Positions 55,342 through 63,466 of a DNA stretch of 64,000 bases are shown one piece after another. Source of the DNA: Phaeobacter sp. J2-8. Its GTDB lineage: Bacteria > Pseudomonadota > Alphaproteobacteria > Rhodobacterales > Rhodobacteraceae. Under the pieces are notes generated by a model, which did no database searches, had not been told where the DNA came from, and saw only the letters and a program-made list of their open reading frames with translations. Both the position numbers and the translations under genes were made by a program. The number at the start of each line of letters is the position of its first letter. The stretch's first letter is position 1. Where the stretch lies: the NCBI RefSeq assembly GCF_022867865.1, contig NZ_JALIEC010000008.1, positions 1-64,000 of the forward strand. Reading direction: 5' to 3'.

Positions 55342-56046
55342 TCATGCGCTCAAGCCCAGCAATGCGCCCTGCAAATCGGCATCGGCGGCGAAATCGGCCA
55401 TGGTGCCACTGTGCACCACGCGACCATCGTCGATCACCGCCATATCGCGGCCAAGGCTTTTGGCGAAATTGAAATTCTGCTCCACCAACAGGATCGTGGT
55501 GGTTTGGGCGATCTCGCGAAATGCTTCGCCCATGGCGGCAACGATGGACGGGGCCAACCCCTTGGTCGGTTCATCAATCAGGATCAGCGCCCGGGGCTCG
55601 ACAATGGCGCGCGCCACCGACAACATCTGTTTCTGTCCGCCCGACAGCGACCAGGCCTGTTTGGTCCAGAACTTTTCCAGCGCCGGAAACAGATCATAGA
55701 TGCGACGCAGACGGGCGGGATCGAACCGCCCTTTGGCCGTGGCCAGGATCAGGTTTTCCTCAACCGTCAGGCCGCCGAATATCCCCATGTTTTCGGGGAC
55801 ATAGGCAATGCCCAGCCGGGCAATGTCGGCAGTGGCCAATCCGGCAATGTCGCGGCCCTGAAACATCACCGACCCCGGCGAAGGTTGCCAAAGCCCCATG
55901 ATCGAGCGCAGGGTCGTCGTCTTGCCTGCGCCATTGCGCCCCAAGAGGATGAAAACCCCGCCCTCCGGCACCTCAAAGCTGACGCCATGCAGCACATGAT
56001 ACTGGCCGATCTGGGTTTTCATATCGCGGATGGACAGCAGGCTCAT
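55342..56046 (-). CDS. livF: Branched-chain-type ABC transporter ATPase LivF
   Basis: 234 residues. Walker A GRNGAGKTT near residue 34, signature SLSGGQKQMLSVARA near 134, Walker B ALILIDEPTKGLAPS near 155. Partner of LivG. Start overlaps livG stop (ATGA 56043-56046). Confidence 0.92.
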   Translation of the reverse strand: MSLLSIRDMKTQIGQYHVLHGVSFEVPEGGVFILLGRNGAGKTTTLRSIMGLWQPSPGSVMFQGRDIAGLATADIARLGIAYVPENMGIFGGLTVEENLILATAKGRFDPARLRRIYDLFPALEKFWTKQAWSLSGGQKQMLSVARAIVEPRALILIDEPTKGLAPSIVAAMGEAFREIAQTTTILLVEQNFNFAKSLGRDMAVIDDGRVVHSGTMADFAADADLQGALLGLSA

Positions 56047-56819
56047 GCGGTGTGCTCCGTTGCGGTGCCAAGATAGACATCGCGCACGATCTGGCTTTGC
56101 ATCACCTCGGTCGGCGGTCCATCGGCCAGCAATTCGCCGTTGTGCAGCACGATGATCCGGTCGGCCAGCGCGCGCACCACATCCATCTTGTGTTCGACCA
56201 GCAGCACCGTTTTCGCCGGGTCTTGTTTGATTTCGGCAATCAGCTCCAGCACGGCGGGCGCCTGATCCAGCGACATGCCGGCGGTGGGTTCATCAAACAT
56301 ATAGATATCCGGCTCCATCGCCATCAACAGCGCAACCTCAAGCTTGCGTTGGTCACCATGCGGCAGGGCGGCGGCAATCATCTCGGCCCGGTCGGTCAGA
56401 TGTGCAGCCTCAAGGAAATGCACCGCCTTTTCCGTCAGATGCGTCAGCTTGCGCGCCGCACGAAACACCCCCCAACCGTCACCGGCACGCGCCTGCACCG
56501 CAAGACGGATGTTTTCCAAAACGGTGAGCTGCGGAAACAGATTGGTAAGCTGAAAGGCCCGCCCAACCCCCAGATGCGCGCGGGCAGAGGGTGACATACG
56601 GGTGATGTCGACTTCCCCCTTGATCACCCGGCCCGCGCTGGCGGTCAACTGGCCGGAAATCAGGTTGAAATAGGTGGTCTTGCCCGCGCCATTCGGGCCG
56701 ACAATTACCGTGGTTTCGCCGGGGTGAAAGTCACAGGTCACGGCATTGACCGCAACATGACCGCCAAACCGAATGGTCAGGTCACGCGTCGAAAGAGATG
56801 CGGGGGGCATGGGATCCAT
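56043..56819 (-). CDS. livG: Branched-chain-type ABC transporter ATPase LivG
   Basis: 258 residues. Walker A GPNGAGKTT near residue 41, Walker B DIYMFDEPTAGMS near 165. The signature loop reads LPHGDQRKLEVA, where LivG usually has LSYGEQRRLEIA; the change is conservative and known in some HAAT branches, so function is likely kept. The start may be ATG 56819 or 56810 (MPPASLSTRDLTI), the second having better spacing to AGGA. A GC-rich hairpin (CCGGCC/GGCCGG, near 56836-56860) separates it from livK. Confidence 0.9.
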   Translation of the reverse strand: MDPMPPASLSTRDLTIRFGGHVAVNAVTCDFHPGETTVIVGPNGAGKTTYFNLISGQLTASAGRVIKGEVDITRMSPSARAHLGVGRAFQLTNLFPQLTVLENIRLAVQARAGDGWGVFRAARKLTHLTEKAVHFLEAAHLTDRAEMIAAALPHGDQRKLEVALLMAMEPDIYMFDEPTAGMSLDQAPAVLELIAEIKQDPAKTVLLVEHKMDVVRALADRIIVLHNGELLADGPPTEVMQSQIVRDVYLGTATEHTA

Positions 56820-56867
56820 CCTGAAAGAAGTGTCCGGCCCGCGAAAAGCGCGCAGGCCGGTGTCAGC

Positions 56868-58070
56868 TTACTGGCTGTTGTCGCGTCCGATGGGGATGTC
56901 CATCTCGTCGGCTTCGATGATCCGCACCAGATCGGGAATGGCCCAATCGACATTGTCGTCCACGCGGATCTTGAAATGCACCATGGATTGCAGCGCCTGA
57001 TGGTCTTCCGCACGGAAGGTCATTTCACCTTTGGGGGTGTCCCAGGACATGCCCTCCATTGCGGCGATCAGATCCTCGGTCTCATAGCTCTCTGCGGTTT
57101 TCAGTGTTTTCACGACCGCCAGCGCCGCCGCCATCCCACCCGCGGTGAAGAAATCCGGCGGGCCGTCGAAACGTTCCTGGTGGGTCTCGACCAGCCAGTT
57201 GTTGATCGGATTATCATACGCCTCGTAATAGTAATAAACCGCGCCTTCCATGCCGGGAAACCGTTTGTAGGTCGGCAGAACCGGCAGGATATGACCGCCC
57301 ATCGAAATTTCGATACCATAGCGGCTGGGGTCCAGCGCCTGAATCTTGCCCGGTGCGTCACCGCCACCGGCCACATAAACCAGAATGACCTTGCGGCCTT
57401 CCTGATCTTTCAGCGCATTGAACATCCGTTCGGTGGCGGCGGTGAAATCGGCGGTGCCCTGCGGCACATATTCCTCGGTCACCACGGTCGCGCCGGAGCC
57501 TTCCAATGCGGCCTTGAACGCGGTGATGCCGTCGCGGCCAAAGGCGTAATCTTCGGCCAAAGTGGCAACAAACAGGTTTTCATCCGGGTTCAGCGCCAGC
57601 GCCTGGGCCTGCATATCCATCGACGAATTGCGCGAGGTCTTGAACACATAGCGGTTGCTGTCCGGCCCGGTCAGGCTGTCGGCGACGGCCGGTTCCACAA
57701 TCAGAATCTTTTCATATTCCTCGGCGATGGGCAGCATGCCCTTGGTCACCCCCGACGATGTGGCCCCAACGGCCAACAGCACCTCGTCGTCGCCATAGGC
57801 CTCGGCCAGGACGGCGCGGGCAACATCGGGTTTGAATTGGGTGTCCTTGATGATCACCTCGATCGGGCGACCGTCAATTTCATTTGTGCCATCGGTGGCA
57901 TATTCCAGCCCAAGCTCAAACCCGGTTTGTGCCTGTTTCGAAAAGGCTTCGAAGCTGGACCCGGACAGGCCATGCACCAGGGCGATCTTGATCGAATCCT
58001 GTGCCAGGGCCCCGCCGGCAAAAGTGGCTGACGTAGCAAGGGCGGCGGCGAACCGCGCGAATGTCTTCAT
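56868..58070 (-). CDS. Branched-chain-type ABC transporter binding protein LivK-like
   Basis: 400 residues, Peripla_BP_6 family. ATG 58070 follows GGGAGGA; signal peptide MKTFARFAAALATSATFAGGALA. IKIALVHGLSGSSFEAFSKQAQTGFELGLEYAT, then VLLAVGATSSGVTKGMLPIAEEYEKILIVEPAVADSLTG, the usual ligand-contact stretch, and a C-terminal YYYYEAYDNPINNWLVETHQERFDGPPDFFTAGGMAAALAVVKTL. The pocket motifs differ from leucine binders, so another substrate is likely. First gene of the operon, divergent from the PAS-LuxR gene. The open frame continues upstream but is shadow. Confidence 0.9.
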   Translation of the reverse strand: MKTFARFAAALATSATFAGGALAQDSIKIALVHGLSGSSFEAFSKQAQTGFELGLEYATDGTNEIDGRPIEVIIKDTQFKPDVARAVLAEAYGDDEVLLAVGATSSGVTKGMLPIAEEYEKILIVEPAVADSLTGPDSNRYVFKTSRNSSMDMQAQALALNPDENLFVATLAEDYAFGRDGITAFKAALEGSGATVVTEEYVPQGTADFTAATERMFNALKDQEGRKVILVYVAGGGDAPGKIQALDPSRYGIEISMGGHILPVLPTYKRFPGMEGAVYYYYEAYDNPINNWLVETHQERFDGPPDFFTAGGMAAALAVVKTLKTAESYETEDLIAAMEGMSWDTPKGEMTFRAEDHQALQSMVHFKIRVDDNVDWAIPDLVRIIEADEMDIPIGRDNSQ

Positions 58071-58140
58071 GATATCCTCCCAGATCGACGGGGGCCGCTG
58101 TTGCGCGGCACCTGCCCGTCGTTTACGTGTGGTCACAGCA

Positions 58141-58152
58141 TTCAGCACTGAA
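58141..58152. promoter_or_regulatory. Palindrome in the divergent livK-LuxR gap
   Basis: TTCAGCACTGAA has five-base arms TTCAG/CTGAA around CA, 18 bases ahead of the LuxR start and 71 bases before livK. LuxR-type regulators bind such dyads. Only one copy is seen, so support is modest. Confidence 0.45.
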
Positions 58153-58169
58153 CGCAGTGGGGCAAGAGC

Positions 58170-58775
58170 GTGGAAATACGTATCGACGACTGCTACGCCG
58201 AGGACCGCTTTGATGCATTGGCCTTTGCCTATGCGCCGGTGGGGCTGGTGGTGACGGAAAACCGGGTGATCCGGGATTGCAATATCGCCTTTGCCGAGAT
58301 GTTCGGCCATGCCCGCCGCGCCCTGCGGGGGCAATCCTTTGCGATGCTCTATCCAACGGACGCGGAATTCGTGAATATCCGCGACCGCGGTGTCAAACAG
58401 CTGCGCGAAACCAACCGGTATTGGGATGAACGCATTATGGCGCGCAAGGATGGCACATTGTTCTGGTGCCGGGTGCGTGGCCATTCCTTTACGCCGGATG
58501 ATCCTCTGGCGCGGGCGGTCTGGAGCTTTGCCGATCTTTCGGTAGAACGCCCCTATTCCCCACTGACGCGGCGGGAACGTGAAATCCTCAGCCATCTGTC
58601 CGACGGGCTGACCAGCAAGGAAATCGCGCTGCGATTGGACATCTCTTATCGCACGGTCGAGGTCTATCGCGCCAAGCTGTTGCGCAAATTCGGGGTCAAC
58701 AACACCAGCGGGCTGTTCCATTCGCTGGGCGGCATTGACGGCGATCATGTGGTGTCTTCTTCCGGCAAATCCTGA
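58170..58775 (+). CDS. PAS-LuxR transcriptional regulator
   Basis: 201 residues. Residues about 12-125 form a PAS domain (LAFAYAPVGLVVTENRVIRDCNIAFAEMFGHARRALRGQSFAMLYPTDAEF, then KDGTLFWCRVRGHSF). Residues 130-190 are a LuxR/FixJ helix-turn-helix (PLTRREREILSHLSDGLTSKEIALRLDISYRTVEVYRAKLLRKFGVNN). Start GTG 58170 is the first in-frame start after the dyad. No receiver domain, so a small ligand probably binds the PAS domain directly. It diverges from livK and most likely activates that operon. Confidence 0.86.
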   Translation: MEIRIDDCYAEDRFDALAFAYAPVGLVVTENRVIRDCNIAFAEMFGHARRALRGQSFAMLYPTDAEFVNIRDRGVKQLRETNRYWDERIMARKDGTLFWCRVRGHSFTPDDPLARAVWSFADLSVERPYSPLTRREREILSHLSDGLTSKEIALRLDISYRTVEVYRAKLLRKFGVNNTSGLFHSLGGIDGDHVVSSSGKS

Positions 58776-58893
58776 CCGCTGGGCCACCGCCGTGTGAGCA
58801 AAGTGCAGGGCAGTAAAAAAGTTCAATCTTTTTGCGACGGAAACCGCCGGGCCGTCCGTTTTACCCTTTGGATGATCGGACAGGGACCGGGTG

Positions 58894-60140
58894 ATGGGTA
58901 AAATAGCGAGCCTTCTAGGGGCAATTGTGATTTTGGCGGCGGCCTATGCCGTCACCTTTGGCGTGCCAGCCCCATTGGCGGCGATGATTGGCCCGGAACC
59001 GGCCAACGAGGCCGAGGCCGCATCCGCCCCCCCGGCAAGAGCGGGCGGCGGACGTGGCCCGGGGGGCCGCAGGGGCGGCGCCACCACCGTGGCGGTGACC
59101 GAATTGGAATTTCAGCCTTATGAAAGCATTCTCAGCGCGATTGGCACCGCATCCGCCCTGCGCAGTGTTGATGTGCTTAGCGAAACATCCGGCACGGTGA
59201 TCGCGGCCAACCTGGCGGCCAATCGTCTGGTGAATGCCGGCGATGTGCTGGTGCAATTTGATGCCCGCACCCAGACCCTGAATCTGGAAATCGCCGAGGC
59301 AGAGTTGCAGCAGGCCACCGAAACCGTCGCCCGCTATGAGCGGTTGCGGCAGAACGGCAATTCCACCATCACCGATGTCACCCTGTCCGAAGCGCGGGTC
59401 GCCCAACGTCTGGCCGAGGCCGCCGTCGGGTTGGCCGAAGTTGCGCTGGACAAACAGACGGTGCGGGCGCCGATTTCCGGCACATTGGGGCTGAGCGATA
59501 TCGAAGTTGGCGACACCCTGAGCGTGAACGGATTTGTGGCCAGCATCGACCAGTCGGACAAGCTGGTGATTGAATTCGAAATGCCGGAGCGCGCAATTGG
59601 GCTTTTGGCCAAGGCCAAGCAGATCTCGGCCGGAACCTCGACCTTTGCGGGCAAGGTGTTTACCGGCGAAATCATGTCCTTCGACAGCCGGATTGATTCC
59701 GTGACCCGCAGTGTCACGGTCAAGGCGCAGATTGACAATTCCGACGGTCTGCTCTGGCCGGGCATGACCTTTGCCGTGCGATTGACCCAGCTCAGCGCAC
59801 CACTTGCCAAAGTGCCGTCAACCGCGATCACCTGGTCGCGGGAGGGGTCGAGCATCTGGATCAACGCGGGCGGTGCTGCGCAACAGGTGCCGGTGACCAT
59901 CCTGTTCCGCCAGGACGATCTGTCTGGGTCGATGCGGACCTGAGCGAGGGCGCCATGGTCGTGACCGAAGGCGCGCAGAAACTGCGCAACGGTGCCCAGA
60001 TCGCCGTCGCAGGGGCGGCACCGGGCGCAGGACCGGGGGGCGCCCGCCCCGGTGAACGTGGCCGCCCGGCCAATGCAAACGGCGTTCCGGCGGTGCAATT
60101 GGACCGTGAACCGCAAACCGCGACCCAGGCCCCGTCATGA
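58894..60140 (+). pseudogene. RND efflux periplasmic adaptor (HlyD/AcrA type), one-base deletion
   Basis: N-terminal anchor (IASLLGAIVILAAAYAVTFGV), a Gly/Arg-rich linker (ARAGGGRGPGGRRGG), then lipoyl/barrel-sandwich and hairpin (ETSGTVIAANLAANRLVNAGDVLVQFD, EIAEAELQQATETVARYERLRQNGNSTITDVTLSEARVAQRLAEAAVGLAEVALDKQTVRAPISGTLG) and beta barrel. The frame is lost near 59918-59920 and stops at 59943. One added base gives RQDDSVWVDADLSEGAMVVTEGAQKLRNGAQIAV on to 60140, 415 residues. Its stop overlaps the pump start (ATGA). ATG 58894 is preferred over GTG 58891. The lost part is the membrane-proximal domain. Confidence 0.83.
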
Positions 60141-63100
60141 GCACACAATCAAAACCCAACCGCCGCGCCGGGATGACCGACCTTTTTGTCGCCCGTCCGA
60201 TTTTCGGCATGGTGATCAACCTGTTGATCCTGATTGCCGGCCTAGCAGCGCTGAGCGCGGTGGATGTGCGCGAAATGCCGGACGTGGATCGCCCGGTCTT
60301 GTCCGTGCGAACAAGTTACGAAGGCGCGGTGCCGACCACGGTGGACCGCGAAGTGACCCAGGTTCTGGAAGACGCGCTCAGCGCGCTTGAGGGGCTGTCC
60401 TATATTGAATCGACGTCTTCGACCGGGTCCAGCCGGATCACCGTGGACCTGTCGGAAGGCACCGATGTGGATGTGGCCGCCAATGAGGCGCGCGAAATTG
60501 TGTCCAACACCTTGCGGCAATTGCCGGATGATATCGACGATGATCCAACCGTCACCAAAAGCGACAGCAATGCCGATGCGATCATCCGCCTCGCGCTGTT
60601 GGGCGATGCCAGCCTCGATGAACTGACGGAACTGGCCGAAGGTGCCGTCTATGACCGGTTGTCGGTGATCGACGGAATTGCCGAGGTCACAGTGCGCGGC
60701 AATCGGGCGAACGAGTTTCGCGTGACGCTCGACATGCCGGCGCTGCTGAGCCGGGGCATGACGATTTTCGACGTCTCGGATGCCCTGTCGGCGCTGCGCG
60801 ATGACACGCCGCTGGGATCGCTGGAATCGAATTCACAGACCCTTGCGCTGCGGGTGGGCAATGCCAATGCCACCGTGGATCTGGTGAATCAGGTGCCGAT
60901 TGATGCCAATACGCGGATATCGGATGTGGCCTTTGTCCGGCTGATCCCCGAAGACGGCGCGGTTCTGACGCGGGTCAATGGCCAAACCGCGGTCGGGCTG
61001 GACATTACCCGGCAATCGGTTGGCAACACGCTGTCGATCTCACGCGATGTGGCCGTCGCGGTGGAAGAGTTGAAAACCGCTTTGCCGGACGGGGTCGCGC
61101 TTGTCGTCACCTCGGATGATGGCACCTTCATCGAAGGCTCGATCAATGAGGTGGCGAATTCCATCGGGTTGGCAACGGTGATCGTGATCGCGGTGATTTT
61201 CGCCTTTCTGCGCTCGCCGCGCGCGACGCTTATCCCGGCGATCACCATCCCGGTGGCGTTGGTCGGCACCATCGCCGCGATCTGGATCACCGGCTTTTCC
61301 GTCAATACCATCAGCCTGTTGGCGCTGGTGCTTGCCACCGGCATGGTGGTCGATGATTCCATTGTGGTGATCGAAAACATCGTGCGCAAACGCCAACAGG
61401 GCATGGGCGCCTTTGCCGCCGCCGCCGCTGGCACAAACGAAGTGTTCTTTGCGGTCATTTCCACCACCGCCACCCTTGCGGCGGTGTTCATCCCGATTTC
61501 ATTCCTGCCCGGTCAGGCGGGCGGCGTGTTCAGCGAATTCGGCTTTGTGCTGGCCTTTGCTGTCACCCTGTCGTCGATCACCGCATTGACGCTGGCACCG
61601 GTGCTGGCGGCCTTGTTCGATCCCGGCAAATTGCAAGCGGCGCAAACGGGTCCCGCCACGCCCGGATGGGCCATGCGGATTTTTGACACCGTGATGGACC
61701 GTGCCATTCGCATGCCCTTGATCGTCTTGGCGGTTGCAGGCGGATTCACCATCGTCGCGGCCGGTGCGGCCGGAACATTGTCGTCCAGCATCACCCCAAG
61801 CGAGGATCGCGGGTTCTTCCTCGTCCAGGCGCGGGGGGCGTCGGATACCACAATCGACTATCTCAACAGTCAGGTGGTCCTGATCGAGGAAATTCTGGAA
61901 CCTTATCTGACCTCTGGCGAGGTTGACGCGGTACAAAGCATTGTCGGCGTCGGCGGGGGCACCAGCGCCTTTATCGTTGTGCGCCTGCCGGATTGGGCCG
62001 AACGGGACCGGTCGCAGGCCCAGATCGTCGCCGAAATCAGCACGCAATTGTCACGTGTCCCCGGTGTGCAGGCCAGCGCAAGGTCGACCAACTCGCTCAA
62101 CATTCGCGGCGCCGGACGCGGGTTGCAATTTGCGGTCACTGGCAAGGATGTGGATGCGATGACCGAAGCGACAAGCGATCTGGTCGCGGCCATGGCCGAG
62201 GATGCGATGTTCTCTAACCCGCAATTGTCCAACGACAGCGTGCAAGCCCAATTCGAGGTCCGGGTCGATCGCGACATGGCCAGTGTCTTTGGCCTGACCG
62301 AAGCCGAGATCACCAGAACCCTGAGCGCCATGATCCAGGGCGACACGGCCGTAACCGTGTTCAGTGACAACGCCGAAACCGATGTGAATGTGGTGCCCGG
62401 TGGGCCACCGATCAATGACCCTTCGGACCTCGATTCCATTCAACTGCGCCTGCCCGGCGGATCATATGTACCGCTGTCGGCGGCGGCGACGCTGGTCCCG
62501 GTGGTCAGCCAGGCCAACCTGCAACGACAGGGCGGGACGCTGGCGGTGGCGGGCCAGTCGAACCTGGCCGAAGGCGTCAACCTTGGCACAGCGATGGATC
62601 GCTTGTCCGAAATCGCAGCCGAACAATTGCCCGACGATATGGGGCTGATCTTTACCGGCGAGGCCGCGACGCTGAACGACAGCCAGACTGAAATGTACCG
62701 GGTCTTTGCGGTGGCGTTTCTGGTGGTTTTCCTTGTGCTTGCCGCCCAGTTTGAAAGCATCGCAAGCGCCGTCGTGATCATGTTGACCGTGCCATTTGGC
62801 CTTGCAGCGGCGCTGTTGGCTATTTCGCTCAGCGGCGGGTCGCTGAATTACTATAGCCAGATCGGGTTGGTCATGTTGATCGGCGTCATGGCCAAGAACG
62901 GCATTCTGATTGTCGAATTCGCCAATCAATTGCGTGAGGCCGGTCAGGACATCGACAGCGCCATTCGTGACGCGCTGCGGCTGCGGATCAGACCGGTGAT
63001 GATGACGATGGTCTCGACCGTCTTTGGTGGTCTGCCGCTTGTGCTGACCTCTGGTGCCGGGGCCGAGGCCCGCATCGCCGTCGGTTGGGTCATTGTCGGC

Positions 63101-63244
63101 GGGCTTGGGTTTGCCACCGTCTTCACGTTGTTCCTGACACCGGTGTTCTATCGCTGGATCGCGGTCTGGGGCGCGGAGCCTGGCGTCGCCTCGAAACGGC
63201 TGACACGGGAAAACGCCGCCCAATATCAGCTGCCCGCTGAATAA
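60137..63244 (+). CDS. RND-family efflux transporter permease
   Basis: 1035 residues, the normal AcrB/MexF size. The twelve-span layout has spans at residues about 17-35, 340-510 and 850-1010. The proton-relay pair is in LATGMVVDDSIVVIENIVRKRQQGMG (Asp-Asp near 410), with GSSRITVDLSEGTDVDVAANEAREIVSNTLRQLPDDIDDDP in the porter domain. It exports drugs, dyes or toxic metabolites by proton antiport with the adaptor. No outer-membrane TolC gene is adjacent, so a shared one is assumed. Adaptor and pump overlap by ATGA. Confidence 0.93.
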   Translation: MSTQSKPNRRAGMTDLFVARPIFGMVINLLILIAGLAALSAVDVREMPDVDRPVLSVRTSYEGAVPTTVDREVTQVLEDALSALEGLSYIESTSSTGSSRITVDLSEGTDVDVAANEAREIVSNTLRQLPDDIDDDPTVTKSDSNADAIIRLALLGDASLDELTELAEGAVYDRLSVIDGIAEVTVRGNRANEFRVTLDMPALLSRGMTIFDVSDALSALRDDTPLGSLESNSQTLALRVGNANATVDLVNQVPIDANTRISDVAFVRLIPEDGAVLTRVNGQTAVGLDITRQSVGNTLSISRDVAVAVEELKTALPDGVALVVTSDDGTFIEGSINEVANSIGLATVIVIAVIFAFLRSPRATLIPAITIPVALVGTIAAIWITGFSVNTISLLALVLATGMVVDDSIVVIENIVRKRQQGMGAFAAAAAGTNEVFFAVISTTATLAAVFIPISFLPGQAGGVFSEFGFVLAFAVTLSSITALTLAPVLAALFDPGKLQAAQTGPATPGWAMRIFDTVMDRAIRMPLIVLAVAGGFTIVAAGAAGTLSSSITPSEDRGFFLVQARGASDTTIDYLNSQVVLIEEILEPYLTSGEVDAVQSIVGVGGGTSAFIVVRLPDWAERDRSQAQIVAEISTQLSRVPGVQASARSTNSLNIRGAGRGLQFAVTGKDVDAMTEATSDLVAAMAEDAMFSNPQLSNDSVQAQFEVRVDRDMASVFGLTEAEITRTLSAMIQGDTAVTVFSDNAETDVNVVPGGPPINDPSDLDSIQLRLPGGSYVPLSAAATLVPVVSQANLQRQGGTLAVAGQSNLAEGVNLGTAMDRLSEIAAEQLPDDMGLIFTGEAATLNDSQTEMYRVFAVAFLVVFLVLAAQFESIASAVVIMLTVPFGLAAALLAISLSGGSLNYYSQIGLVMLIGVMAKNGILIVEFANQLREAGQDIDSAIRDALRLRIRPVMMTMVSTVFGGLPLVLTSGAGAEARIAVGWVIVGGLGFATVFTLFLTPVFYRWIAVWGAEPGVASKRLTRENAAQYQLPAE

Positions 63245-63248
63245 TTCT

Positions 63249-63273
63249 GGGCCTGCAACGCGTTTGCAGGCCC
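63249..63273 (+). terminator. Hairpin after the RND gene
   Basis: Ten-base arms GGGCCTGCAA (63249-63258) and TTGCAGGCCC (63264-63273) enclose CGCGT, five bases after the stop. No U-run follows, so it is terminator-like rather than certain. Confidence 0.65.
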
Positions 63274-63373
63274 AACATAGGCATAACCATTTCGCGGTCT
63301 TCAGGCAGGGCGCGGTGGTGTTGGAAGGTCCGGATTTAACATAATTCTGCTTATGGGCGGATCGGTTGTACCC

Positions 63374-63417
63374 GCAAAGTTAAAGTGTCCCACATCTGCA
63401 AAGTAGAAGTGTCACAC
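63374..63417 (+). repeat. Two direct 20-bp repeats at the IS end
   Basis: Copies at 63374-63393 and 63398-63417 differ at three positions and are spaced 24 bases start to start. Such repeated end sites usually bind transposase. Confidence 0.65.
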
Positions 63418-63466
63418 TCTGCCCCGATGAGAACAGGCAGAGAGTGTGGGCATGGGATGGGTTTTG

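Noticed and set aside
56120-56600. LivG signature LPHGDQ as evidence of an inactive ATPase
   Set aside because: Walker A, Walker B and the Q of the signature are present, and the same variation occurs in other transporters of the family.
56868-58826. 652-codon version of the LivK-like protein
   Set aside because: The first 252 residues cover the intergenic region and the opposite-strand LuxR gene; the signal peptide and ribosome site place the start at 58070.
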